Source: Wocania arenilitoris
Lineage (GTDB): Bacteria > Bacteroidota > Bacteroidia > Flavobacteriales > Flavobacteriaceae
Reading direction: 5' to 3'
Assembly: GCF_021728535.1 (NCBI RefSeq)
Contig: NZ_JAKKDU010000002.1
Span: 233,815 to 297,814, forward strand
DNA length: 64,000 nt
The position numbers and the translations under genes are program-made. Positions 44,972 to 53,401 of the stretch are shown piece after piece; the stretch's first letter is position 1, and each line of letters starts with the position of its first letter. The notes under the pieces were generated by a model, which saw only the letters and a list, made by a program, of their open reading frames with translations, made no database searches and was not told the DNA's origin.

Positions 44972-46414
44972 CTAGTATTTTATACAAACATTTTTAGATT
45001 CAGTAAAAAAGCGCAAAGCTTCAAAGCCTCCTTCTCTTCCAATTCCAGATGCTTTTATGCCACCAAAAGGAGTTCGTAAATCGCGCAACATCCATGTGTT
45101 TATCCATACTATTCCAGCTTGTAATTGGTTGCTAATACGCATGGTTTTTTTTAAATCGTTTGTCCAAAGTGTTGCCGATAGACCATATTTTACTTTATTA
45201 GCCATTTGTAGTACATTTTCTTCAGTATTAAAAGGCATAATAGCTACAACTGGCCCAAATATTTCTTCTTGATTTACTGTGCAATCATTGGTTTTCACTT
45301 CAATAACAGTAGGTTCTAAATAATAACCATTTTCATAACCTTTTAAAGTTACACGATTTCCTCCACATAGAATTTCTCCATTTTCTTTTTTAGCAATTTC
45401 AATATATTTTAAAACCTTTTCTAAGTGTGATTTTGACACTAAAGCTCCAATGTTTGTGTTCTTATTTGAAGGATGACCAACTTTAAGTTCCTTTACTTTT
45501 TGAACAAAATCTATTTTAAATTTATTGTAAATTGAAGCTTCTACAAAAATACGACTTCCACATAAACAAATCTGCCCTTGATTTGCGAATGATGAACGTA
45601 CTGTAGTTTCCAGCATATCTTCATAATTACAATCTGCAAATATGATGTTTGGGTTTTTCCCACCAAGTTCTAAAGATAGCTTTTTAAACATGGGTGCAGT
45701 TACTTTAGCGATATGTGCTCCAGTTGAAGTGCCTCCAGTAAAGCTAATGGCTTTAATATCTGGGTGTTCAATGATGGCTTGTCCTGTTGTTGTGCCTAAC
45801 CCATGAATAATATTTAGTACTCCTTTTGGGAGGCCAGCTTCATTTAGTATATCACCTAATAGATAAGCTGTCATTGGTGTAACTTCACTTGGTTTTGCAA
45901 CAACACAATTACCTGCAGCAATGGCTGGTGCTATTTTCCAAGTAAAGAGGTATAATGGAAGGTTCCAAGGAGAAATACAACCAACAACACCAATAGGTTG
46001 GCGAAGGGTATAGTTTATAACTTGTTGACCAACGCTCTCGTGACTTTCGCTAGCAAACTGAGTTATGGCATTTCCATAGAATCTAAAATTACTTGCTGCT
46101 CTAGGTATATCTACTGTTTTTGCTAAACTAATAGGCTTGCCATTGTCTTTGCTTTCGGCTTCTGCAAATTGATCTAGATTATCTTCTAATAATTCTGAGA
46201 TTTTTATTAAGATCCTACTTCGTTCTTCCAAGGTGGTTTGAGACCAATGCTTAAAGGCAGATTTGGCAGCGTTATAAGCATTATCAATATCTGCTTTGGT
46301 TGAGTTTGGTGTTTGTCCATAAACTTCTCCGTTCGATGGATTGTAGTTGTCTATCCAATTATTTTGAATTGGATTATGATAGCTACCGTTTATATAGTTT
46401 TGGATGTTTTGCAT
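44972..46414 (-). CDS. Aldehyde dehydrogenase, probable 2-aminomuconate semialdehyde dehydrogenase
   Basis: 480 aa of the NAD-dependent ALDH superfamily. The general base is in LELGGKNPNI (near E250) and the nucleophile in GQICLCGSR (near C284). SPWNLPLYLF and FTGGTSTG bind cofactor, and EEIFGPVVAI and PFGGIKASGIGREGG are late landmarks. In this operon it should oxidise 2-aminomuconate 6-semialdehyde to 2-aminomuconate. The assignment to this substrate comes from context; related hydroxymuconate enzymes look alike. It is 13 nt after the RidA gene. Confidence 0.88.
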   Translation of the reverse strand: MQNIQNYINGSYHNPIQNNWIDNYNPSNGEVYGQTPNSTKADIDNAYNAAKSAFKHWSQTTLEERSRILIKISELLEDNLDQFAEAESKDNGKPISLAKTVDIPRAASNFRFYGNAITQFASESHESVGQQVINYTLRQPIGVVGCISPWNLPLYLFTWKIAPAIAAGNCVVAKPSEVTPMTAYLLGDILNEAGLPKGVLNIIHGLGTTTGQAIIEHPDIKAISFTGGTSTGAHIAKVTAPMFKKLSLELGGKNPNIIFADCNYEDMLETTVRSSFANQGQICLCGSRIFVEASIYNKFKIDFVQKVKELKVGHPSNKNTNIGALVSKSHLEKVLKYIEIAKKENGEILCGGNRVTLKGYENGYYLEPTVIEVKTNDCTVNQEEIFGPVVAIMPFNTEENVLQMANKVKYGLSATLWTNDLKKTMRISNQLQAGIVWINTWMLRDLRTPFGGIKASGIGREGGFEALRFFTESKNVCIKY

Positions 46415-46427
46415 AAGGCTTTTAGCT

Positions 46428-46832
46428 TTAGGACTTAGGTTTATAGGCCATCACCTTAATCTCCACCACCAGATCTGGATGCGGTAATTGGTGTACTGCA
46501 ACGGTTGTTCGTGTTGGTCCGGTTTCCTTGTTAAAAAATTCTGCGTATGCTTTATTATAACCTGCAAAATCATTCATGTTTACTAAAAAAGATGTGACAT
46601 CAACCACATCTTTTAAAGAGGCACCCTCATTGGCTAAATTCTTTTCAATATTATTTAAAACTTCGCGAGTTTGAACTTCAATATTTAAATGTTTGGTTCC
46701 CATTTCGTCAATAATATCGACACCAGCTATAGTGTTATCTGATTTTCTTGAACTGGTGCCAGATACAAATATAAAATCGCCTACACGTTTGGTATGTGGG
46801 TATGCGCCTCTTGGTGTTACTTTGTTACTCAT
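46428..46832 (-). CDS. RidA-family protein, probable 2-aminomuconate deaminase
   Basis: A 134-aa trimeric YjgF/YER057c/UK114-type protein. Landmarks are [20 protein letters not shown] near the start, [21 protein letters not shown] in the middle, and the active-site arginine in [28 protein letters not shown]. RidA proteins hydrolyse imines. In 3-hydroxyanthranilate meta-cleavage operons a member of this family acts as 2-aminomuconate deaminase, releasing ammonia to give 4-oxalocrotonate. The role here is inferred from the neighbours. A long inverted repeat separates it from kmo. Confidence 0.85.
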   Translation of the reverse strand: MSNKVTPRGAYPHTKRVGDFIFVSGTSSRKSDNTIAGVDIIDEMGTKHLNIEVQTREVLNNIEKNLANEGASLKDVVDVTSFLVNMNDFAGYNKAYAEFFNKETGPTRTTVAVHQLPHPDLVVEIKVMAYKPKS

Positions 46833-46835
46833 ACT

Positions 46836-46956
46836 AAAAAGCCCATTCTAACCTTCTCTAAGGGAAGGAATTCTTACTCGGGCGAATAAGAATTTGTTGT
46901 TGTTTTTTTTAAAGCGTACCAGTTTCCTTCCTTTAGAAGGGCTAGGAAGGCTTTTT
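46836..46956. repeat. Long imperfect inverted repeat between ridA-like gene and kmo
   Basis: Arms at 46836-46870 and 46923-46956 share about 27 of 34 positions when one is reversed (AAAAAGCCC...AAGGGAAGGAA against the complement of TTCCTTCC...GGCTTTTT). Inside lies a second, perfect palindrome AATTCTTA...TAAGAATT (46869-46894). It fills nearly the whole gap after the kmo stop and could weaken read-through within the operon. Such repeats are dispersed in Flavobacteriia, as far as I recall. Confidence 0.6.
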
Positions 46957-48355
46957 ATTTTAACCTTACAATTCTATCGTCTTCAAGAATAGCTTCAGTT
47001 TCTTGTTTTACTTTTTTTAAAATGATTTTTAGGTCTTCTTTTAAATCTATTTTTCCATCAGACAGTAAATTTAAAATAGCTTTATCTTGTGCTCTTCCTT
47101 TTAACATAGCCTCTCTATACCCTATATCTTCATTAAAAGTTACTAACGCGTATTTTGATGAATATTCATTAGGAAAATTTTCTTCCAAAGCCATTTCTAA
47201 TTTACGCTTTTCTTGGAAAACAGTTTTAGCTACATGGTCTTTCATTTCATGAAAATTATCAATGGCTAAATCTGCAATAGCATCAGTATCTTTTTTACGT
47301 GTTTTTTCGTAGGTATTAAATGTAGCCTCCCAACTTTCTAAATTTTTATCTAACACTTTATCAAACTCAACAACATCTTCAAATGAAGCATTCATACCTT
47401 GTCCATAAAACGGTACAATCGCATGAGCAGCGTCTCCCATTAAAAGTGTATTACCTTTATAATGCCAAGGATAACATTTTACTGTGCCTAATGGCGACGT
47501 TGGGTTTTTAAAAAAATAATTAACTAAATTCGGCATTAAAGTCAAAGCATCGGGGAATTCTTTTAGGAAAAATTCTAACACTTTTTTTTCTGTTGTAAGA
47601 TTATTAAAATTGTATTCGCCCTCATCGTAACTTAAAAAAAGTGTTACCGTAAAACTACCATCTAAATTTGGTAAAGCAATAAGCATAAAACTACCACGAG
47701 GCCAAATATGAAGTGCATTTTTATAGATTTTATAATCGCCATTTTTTTTAGGAAGAATGGTAAGTTCTTTATAGCCGTGAGTTAAATAATCTTGTGAAAA
47801 GCTAAATAGAAACTTTTTACCTAAATAGTAGCTTTTTCGCATTGCGGAACCAGCACCATCGGTAGCAATAATTATATCGGCATCTTCTACAAATTCATCT
47901 TTTGTTTTATAATCTTGAAATAGAGCGGTGGTTTTTTTAAAATCGACTGATTTACATTTTTTATTGAAGTAAATGGAAACATTTTTATGTTTTTCGGCTT
48001 CGGTTAAAAGTAATCCATTGAGCTCACCTCGAGAAATGGAGTTAATATATTCATGTTTTCGACCGCTGTAATTTGATAAATATGTGTTTCCTTTTTTATC
48101 GTGAATCATTCTGCCATTCATAGGAATGCAAAGTGCTTTTACTTTGTCTTCAATTCCAACAAGTTTCATAGCTTTATTACCTCGATTTGAAAATGCTAAA
48201 TTTATAGAGCGCCCAGCAGAAATATCTACTTTACGAAGGTCTGGGCGCATCTCATAAACAGCAACATTATAGCCTCTTTGACCTAGGCGTAATGCTAGTA
48301 GAGAGCCACAAAGGCCAGCGCCAATGATTAGTATGTTTTGTTGTTTTTCTTTCAT
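46955..48355 (-). CDS. kmo: Kynurenine 3-monooxygenase
   Basis: 466 aa from the ATG at 48355. A longer frame begins at 48379, but its first eight residues are encoded by a dispersed repeat. An FAD-dependent aromatic hydroxylase that turns L-kynurenine into 3-hydroxykynurenine with NADPH and O2. The FAD motif GAGLCGSLLALRLGQRG is at about residues 13-29, RPDLRK near 35-40, SRGELN near 100, TDGAGSAMRK near 155 and the second FAD motif LLMGDAAHAIVPFYGQGMN near 300. A C-terminal helical membrane segment like that of eukaryotic KMO is absent. Confidence 0.94.
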   Translation of the reverse strand: MKEKQQNILIIGAGLCGSLLALRLGQRGYNVAVYEMRPDLRKVDISAGRSINLAFSNRGNKAMKLVGIEDKVKALCIPMNGRMIHDKKGNTYLSNYSGRKHEYINSISRGELNGLLLTEAEKHKNVSIYFNKKCKSVDFKKTTALFQDYKTKDEFVEDADIIIATDGAGSAMRKSYYLGKKFLFSFSQDYLTHGYKELTILPKKNGDYKIYKNALHIWPRGSFMLIALPNLDGSFTVTLFLSYDEGEYNFNNLTTEKKVLEFFLKEFPDALTLMPNLVNYFFKNPTSPLGTVKCYPWHYKGNTLLMGDAAHAIVPFYGQGMNASFEDVVEFDKVLDKNLESWEATFNTYEKTRKKDTDAIADLAIDNFHEMKDHVAKTVFQEKRKLEMALEENFPNEYSSKYALVTFNEDIGYREAMLKGRAQDKAILNLLSDGKIDLKEDLKIILKKVKQETEAILEDDRIVRLK

Positions 48356-48356
48356 T

Positions 48357-48440
48357 TTGTCATCCTGAACTTGTTCCAATATTTCATTATTATTTATAAT
48401 TTAATTCAAATTGGATTCCTGCCTTCGCAGGAATGACAAA
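48357..48440. repeat. Dispersed palindromic repeat between kmo and kynU
   Basis: One end carries GTCATCCTGAACTTGTTCC (48359-48377) and the other GGATTCCTGCCTTCGCAGGAATGACA (48413-48438), which contains the perfect stem ATTCCTGC-CTTC-GCAGGAAT. Both words are familiar as dispersed repeats in Bacteroidota chromosomes. It accounts for the extra N-terminal residues of the long kmo frame. Confidence 0.65.
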
Positions 48441-49736
48441 TTAATTCAAAATACTTTTCAATTTTTTAACTAAATAATAAATATCTTGAAACGAGTTGTA
48501 AAATGGTACTGGAGCACATCTAATAACATCTGGTTCTCTCCAATCACTTATAACACCAGCCTGAGTTAGTTTACTATGCAAATTTTTATTGGTATTTATA
48601 ACTTGAATGGATAACTGGCATCCACGTTCTTCAGGACTATTAGGTGTTATAATTTTAATGGTGTCTTTTCCTAATTGCTTTAAAAGAAATTCGAAATAAC
48701 CTGTTAATTTTTTAGATTTCTCGGTTAGCTTTTTAATACCCACTTCGTTAAACATGTCTAGTGATGCTTTAATAGCAGCCATTGATAAAATGGGTGGATT
48801 ACTAAGTTGCCAACCTTCAGCTCCTGGAAGCACATCAAAGTCATCACGCATATTAAAACGTGTTTGTTTATTATGGCTCCACCAACCCGTAAAACGATTT
48901 AAATTTTTATTGTAAGCATGTCGCTCGTGAACAAAACAACCTGCTAAACTTCCTGGTCCAGAATTTAAGTATTTATAAGTACACCAAACGGCAAAATCTG
49001 CTCCCGAATCATGTAAATTTAATTGCACGTTTCCAGCAGCATGCGCACAATCAAATCCAACCATACAGCCATATTGATGTCCTAATTGTGCTATTCTTTT
49101 TAAATCGAAATACTGCCCAGTGTAGTAATTTACACCACCAATCATAATTAAGGCAATGTCTTCACCTTGATTTTCAAGAATATCTTCTAAATCTTGATAT
49201 CGTAATAACTTTTCATCTTCGCGAGGTTTCCATAAAATTAAACTTTCTTTATCATCAAATCCATGATGACGTAATTGCGATTCTACTGCATACTTATCAG
49301 AAGGAAAAGCATCACTTTCAATAAGAATTTTATAACGTGTTTTAGTGGGTTTGTAAAAGGATACCATCATAAAATGAAGATTGGCGGTTAGGGTATTCAT
49401 AACGACAACTTCAATGGGTTTTGCACCAACTACATTTGCCATACTTTCAGTTAAAAATTCATGATATGGTAACCATGGGTTTTTAGCTTCGGTATGACCT
49501 TCAACACCTAAATTCGCCCAATCTTTAAGTTCTTGATTAATGTATGATTGTGTAGATTTTGGTTGTAAACCAAGTGAGTTACCTGTCATATAAATCAACT
49601 TGTTTCCATATTTATCTTTAGGGATATGAAATTGATTTTTGTACAGTGATAATTCATCATTTTGGTCTTGTTGTTTTGCGTATTTAAGACCTAGTTTGTA
49701 GTTAGACAAAGTGATTGCATTTTTGGTTTCTAACAA
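48441..49736 (-). CDS. kynU: Kynureninase
   Basis: A PLP enzyme of 431 aa that cleaves 3-hydroxykynurenine to 3-hydroxyanthranilate and alanine. Landmarks are IYMTGNSLGLQPK near 50, the VGFDCAHAAGNVQLNLHD strand with the PLP Asp near 235, and the Schiff-base lysine in WCTYKYLNSGPGS near 262. The start is uncertain: the first option is TTG at 49736, but a second TTG at 49709 (LSNYKLGLKY) fits the family better, and a -7-like box (TATTTTTG, 49741-49734) covers the first. It is the first gene of the operon and diverges from the iron-sulfur fusion gene. Confidence 0.93.
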   Translation of the reverse strand: MLETKNAITLSNYKLGLKYAKQQDQNDELSLYKNQFHIPKDKYGNKLIYMTGNSLGLQPKSTQSYINQELKDWANLGVEGHTEAKNPWLPYHEFLTESMANVVGAKPIEVVVMNTLTANLHFMMVSFYKPTKTRYKILIESDAFPSDKYAVESQLRHHGFDDKESLILWKPREDEKLLRYQDLEDILENQGEDIALIMIGGVNYYTGQYFDLKRIAQLGHQYGCMVGFDCAHAAGNVQLNLHDSGADFAVWCTYKYLNSGPGSLAGCFVHERHAYNKNLNRFTGWWSHNKQTRFNMRDDFDVLPGAEGWQLSNPPILSMAAIKASLDMFNEVGIKKLTEKSKKLTGYFEFLLKQLGKDTIKIITPNSPEERGCQLSIQVINTNKNLHSKLTQAGVISDWREPDVIRCAPVPFYNSFQDIYYLVKKLKSILN

Positions 49737-49826
49737 AAATAAGAATTATAAATTTAGAAATGAACCGATAAATTATACTAAATTTTAGAATAATCTTTTT
49801 TGTATATTTATTAAAAACTAAAAGGT

Positions 49827-50246
49827 ATGGGAAAAATTAAAGAATATTCAAACGGAGAAATAACAGTGGCTTGGGAAGCTGAAAAATGTATTCATTCTGC
49901 AATATGCGCAAAAGGATTACCAGAAGTATTTCAACCTAGGGTCAGACCATGGATAAAAATTGACGCAGCAAACACAGAAACTATAATTAATCAAGTTAAA
50001 GAATGTCCTTCTGGAGCTTTAAGGTTTTATATGAATGCTGAAGGAGATAAATCGTCTGAAACTTTGGAAACAAAAGTTGAAGTTTTAGAAAACGGCCCGT
50101 TATTAGTTTATGGAACGCTTAAAGTGACCCATAAAGACGGCAGTGAGGAAACTAAAAATAAAACTACTGCTTTTTGCAGATGCGGTGCATCTAACAACAA
50201 ACCATTTTGTGATGGAATGCACGTAAAAGAATCATTTAAAGGTTAA
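49827..50246 (+). CDS. YjdI-like ferredoxin domain fused to a CDGSH iron-sulfur domain
   Basis: 139 aa with two iron-sulfur modules. The N-terminal half (1-70) is a YjdI/Fer4_19-like domain with CIHSAICAKGLPEVF and the later KECPSGAL. The C-terminal half (about 75-135) is a CDGSH domain with FCRCGASNNKPFCDGMH, which has the three Cys and one His that bind a 2Fe-2S cluster. In many bacteria these are two separate small proteins. Function is unknown; electron transfer to an oxygenase is possible given the divergent kynurenine operon, but that is speculative. Confidence 0.88.
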   Translation: MGKIKEYSNGEITVAWEAEKCIHSAICAKGLPEVFQPRVRPWIKIDAANTETIINQVKECPSGALRFYMNAEGDKSSETLETKVEVLENGPLLVYGTLKVTHKDGSEETKNKTTAFCRCGASNNKPFCDGMHVKESFKG

Positions 50247-50267
50247 AAATAGATTATAATTAGAAAG

Positions 50268-50302
50268 GAAAAGCGCTTCAACCAATGGTTGAAGCGCTTT
50301 TC
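50268..50302. terminator. Strong terminator after the iron-sulfur gene
   Basis: A perfect 16-bp stem (50268-50283 with 50287-50302; AAGCGCTTCAACC core) around a 3-nt loop. The stem ends in TTTT on both strands, so it may stop transcription from either side. Confidence 0.9.
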
Positions 50303-50397
50303 ATATATATAGGCGCAAATGCGGAAAAAACTATTTTATACTTTATATACGAACTTAGTCGTAAGTTAGATGATTTAATTACAAGGATTCTTAAAAA

Positions 50398-51045
50398 TTA
50401 TTCTAAAATCACTTTTACATTTGAAAGTTTAAGATTCCAATCACCTTCTGCTTTTTTATGATCTAATGCTAGTTTTAAACCATTAAAATCTTGATAGTTT
50501 TCAAAAGTATTGATTAATTCCGCTTCTGCTTTATTTCTTCTTCTAAATGCCCATTCTTTAATTATAAAATCATTAGTGTAAAAAATATCGTAGGCATCAC
50601 CAGGAGTGTAACCGCCTTCTTTTGAATAAGTTAATATGATTTTATTCATTTCAGATTTGCTAATAGGTGCTTGCGCTTTTACTGGTTCAGAAATAGTAAT
50701 ACCTTCATCCCAAACCAACTGAAAAGGTATTAGCAGCCAAAATTTATCGTTTATAAAAGCACGATCCGCTTTTGTAGAAATACTATCTAACGATTTTCTG
50801 TTGTAACTTATAGTGTCCTTGTCAGTTTTTAGCGTAATATTATCCGATTTTGGGTTCCATACCCAGTTTCTGTTTTGTCCAAATTTAAATTGAATTTCAG
50901 AAATCTTTTCCCAGTTTTCAAAACCATGGGCATTTGCTATTTTTTGAGCAACAGAAAGTTCTGGTTCGGCTATTTTTGTTTTAGCTTTTTGTTTGCAAGA
51001 AATACAAAGACTTAGTATACCTAAAATGACTATTAATTTTTTCAT
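50398..51045 (-). CDS. Hypothetical lipoprotein
   Basis: 215 aa with a lipoprotein signal peptide and lipobox CISC near residue 17. I do not recognise the family. The mature part is beta-rich (ISEIQFKFGQNRNWVWNPKSDNITLKTDKDTISYN, later YTPGDAYDIFYTNDFIIKEWAFRRR), reminiscent of LolA/LppX-like half-barrels that hold lipid. A single helix-like AKNIANAHGFENWEKI segment follows the lipid anchor. It is divergent from the methyltransferase gene with 34 nt between starts. Confidence 0.65.
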   Translation of the reverse strand: MKKLIVILGILSLCISCKQKAKTKIAEPELSVAQKIANAHGFENWEKISEIQFKFGQNRNWVWNPKSDNITLKTDKDTISYNRKSLDSISTKADRAFINDKFWLLIPFQLVWDEGITISEPVKAQAPISKSEMNKIILTYSKEGGYTPGDAYDIFYTNDFIIKEWAFRRRNKAEAELINTFENYQDFNGLKLALDHKKAEGDWNLKLSNVKVILE

Positions 51046-51079
51046 AATTTAGATTTTTTGTAAAGATATCATTTAGAAG

Positions 51080-51880
51080 ATGACAACAAACAATAAATAT
51101 TTTAAAACTAATAAAGCCACTTGGAACCAGAAAGTAAAGGAGCATGCTAAAAGTGACATGTATAATTTGAATGATTTTAAAAAAGGAAAATCATCATTAA
51201 TGCCATACGAATTAAATGCTTTGGGTGATGTAAACGGAAAGTCACTTTTACATTTGCAATGTCATTTTGGTCAAGATACACTAAGTTGGAGTAGAATGGG
51301 TGCAACATGTACAGGAGTTGATTTGAGTGATGAAGGCATAAAGCTAGCACAACAATTAAATAAAGATTTAAAGCTAAATGCAAATTTTGTACACTGCAAT
51401 GTTTTGGATACGTCTCAGTTTGTTAAAGAAACTTTCGATATTGTTTTTACCAGTTACGGTGTTATTGGTTGGCTGCCTGATTTAAAACCTTGGGGCAAAA
51501 TGATTGCTGAAAAACTTACTAAAGGTGGTGCGTTTTATATGGTTGAATTTCACCCTATTGTTTGGATGTTCGATTATTTAGAAGGAAAGCCTGTTATGAA
51601 ATATGGGTACATGCAAGATGAAGTGATTTATGAAGAATATGAAGGTACTTATGCCAACGAAAACTCAAAGATGATTAGTAAAGAATATGGTTGGAATCAT
51701 GGATTGGGCGAAGTTGTTAGTGCTTTAACCGAAGCAGGTTTGCATATAGACTATTTAAAAGAGCACAACGAAAGTCCTTACAATGTTTTACCAGATTTGG
51801 TTAAAACAGATTCTAGAATGTATGTTATAAAAGATAAATTGTATCCTTTGGTTTTTGAAATTAAAGCTACGAAATTTTAG
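51080..51880 (+). CDS. Class I SAM-dependent methyltransferase
   Basis: A 266-aa cytoplasmic methyltransferase. Motif I is SLLHLQCHFGQDTLSWSRMGA (near 54-74; the usual GxGxG is replaced by QCHFG, a known subfamily variant). Motif II is TGVDLSDEGIKLA, and FDIVFTSYGVIGWLPDLKPW follows as motif IV, with a C-terminal lid. The target is unknown. It is transcribed divergently from the lipoprotein and may share a control region with it. Confidence 0.85.
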   Translation: MTTNNKYFKTNKATWNQKVKEHAKSDMYNLNDFKKGKSSLMPYELNALGDVNGKSLLHLQCHFGQDTLSWSRMGATCTGVDLSDEGIKLAQQLNKDLKLNANFVHCNVLDTSQFVKETFDIVFTSYGVIGWLPDLKPWGKMIAEKLTKGGAFYMVEFHPIVWMFDYLEGKPVMKYGYMQDEVIYEEYEGTYANENSKMISKEYGWNHGLGEVVSALTEAGLHIDYLKEHNESPYNVLPDLVKTDSRMYVIKDKLYPLVFEIKATKF

Positions 51881-52231
51881 AGTTTCGTTTAACATTTTTG
51901 TGTATGATTTCGTTGCGTATTTCAGGAACTAATCCGGCCAATTATACCCAGAATCTGTATTTGAAGGGGTGTTTACCAAGATTATTGGGTATGTGCGTAT
52001 ACAAAGGCATGGTAAGTGGGCATTGGACTTTCTATATTACCTGAATTAAATACTTTGAAAACGCCAAATGCTAACTCCTTAATACACAAAAAACTATTAA
52101 TACATTACAGATATCAATACCCGTTTATTGTAATAACTCAATGTGCTAAATCCAATCTTTAAGGAGCAATACTTCAAAAAAATCGATATCAATCCTAGTT
52201 CTTGCATAAGGTTTTATCAACACATTAGTTA
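51881..52231. other. Intergenic stretch at the downstream end of the glycosidase cluster
   Basis: About 350 nt between two convergent genes, with stop codons in all frames and no gene recognised. I looked here for an attC-like palindrome like those at 56069, 58886 and 60721, but found no pair of long arms. Isolated GTTGCGT and GTTAAAC-like words are not enough to support one. Confidence 0.5.
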
Positions 52232-53401
52232 CTAATTTTGGGTCAAAGACTTAATAAGTTCAACTTCTTTTGTTGAAAATGGAGTTCCATCTTTTCGAAA
52301 AATATCGTGAAACCATACTTTGGGTTCTTTTTCAAAAGGATTTTGCCAGCTGTGCCATGGATATATTGTATTTGATTTTCCATTTATAAACCCCCAATTA
52401 TATGCGCCAATTTTATTCTCCTTGAAAAATGGCAAAGAATTTTCAAACGTTGAGTTAGCAGTTCGAGCCATATACTCAGTAGCTAGCAATGGACGATTGG
52501 ATTTTTTAAGCTCTGCAACTACCTTTTTCTGCTTATCCAGCGGGAAATATGCGTGATAATTAATTACATCCGAATTCTTGTAGCAAAACTTATCTATCGC
52601 ATCCAATTTATTGAGATCGGCATCTCCTGCTCTCCAAACATCTGCACATATAGGTTGAGTTGGGTTTACTTCCCTTGCCCACTGAAATGCTTTTTTAAGC
52701 AAGGCCAATGAGTAGGTCTCTTTGTTTTTCAACTCAATATCCCCATAACTTGAAGTGTTAGGGTTACCTGGTTCATTATACAAATCCCATATCAACACGC
52801 GTTTATCGCTCTTATATCTCTTCATTGTTTCTTTAACGTATGCCTTAATACTAGCCTCATGCTCTCCCAAGTTTTGAAGAATCTCTATTCCAGGACATTG
52901 TACCCATCCTGAGTTATGAACACCTTTTGTCGGTTCGGGCTGTTTGCCTGATTTCGGATTTGGATGCCATACATCATCGAAAAAGATAAGCATAACCCTA
53001 ATATTATGACTCTGGCATATTTCTAAAAACTGGTCAACACGTTGATAAAATCCTTCTTTATCCTCTTTCCATGGCAAATAATGTAAAAATACACGAAGAG
53101 AATTAAAACCCAGATCTTCAGCCCAAGCTAATTCTTTATCAATAAGCTCGGGAGAAAAAGTTTCTTCCTGCCACATCTCTAATTGATTTATCGCATTTGC
53201 AGGTACATAGTTACACCCAACAATCCAAGGTTGATGATTATACCACTCAGTAATACGTTCAACAGTCCAGCGGTCTGTTATTTCTTTTTTATTGGTCGCC
53301 TCAATATTGTCTGCTGCACCTTGTTTTTGCTTATTTCTACCTGCACAAGCGCTCAATAGAATAATAGATAAAATGCAGATAATTTTAATTGATGTTTTCA
53401 C
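52232..53401 (-). CDS. GH-A clan glycoside hydrolase lipoprotein (GH5-like)
   Basis: 389 aa with lipobox LSAC (C19). The TIM barrel shows IVGCNYVPANAINQLEMWQ at its start and then GFNSLRVFLHYLPW. The acid/base is in WDLYNEPGN (E210), and a nucleophile-like glutamate is in LLATEYMAR (near 309), as in clan GH-A families such as GH5. Such proteins are often labelled 1,4-beta-xylanase, but the substrate is not established. It is the last gene of a sulfatase-epimerase-glycosidase set and shares one base with the epimerase gene (TAGTG-type overlap at 53401). Confidence 0.8.
   Translation of the reverse strand: MKTSIKIICILSIILLSACAGRNKQKQGAADNIEATNKKEITDRWTVERITEWYNHQPWIVGCNYVPANAINQLEMWQEETFSPELIDKELAWAEDLGFNSLRVFLHYLPWKEDKEGFYQRVDQFLEICQSHNIRVMLIFFDDVWHPNPKSGKQPEPTKGVHNSGWVQCPGIEILQNLGEHEASIKAYVKETMKRYKSDKRVLIWDLYNEPGNPNTSSYGDIELKNKETYSLALLKKAFQWAREVNPTQPICADVWRAGDADLNKLDAIDKFCYKNSDVINYHAYFPLDKQKKVVAELKKSNRPLLATEYMARTANSTFENSLPFFKENKIGAYNWGFINGKSNTIYPWHSWQNPFEKEPKVWFHDIFRKDGTPFSTKEVELIKSLTQN

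Noticed and set aside
51881..52231. A fourth attC-like element after the GH-A glycosidase
   Set aside because: I found GTT and AAC words but no pair of long complementary arms.
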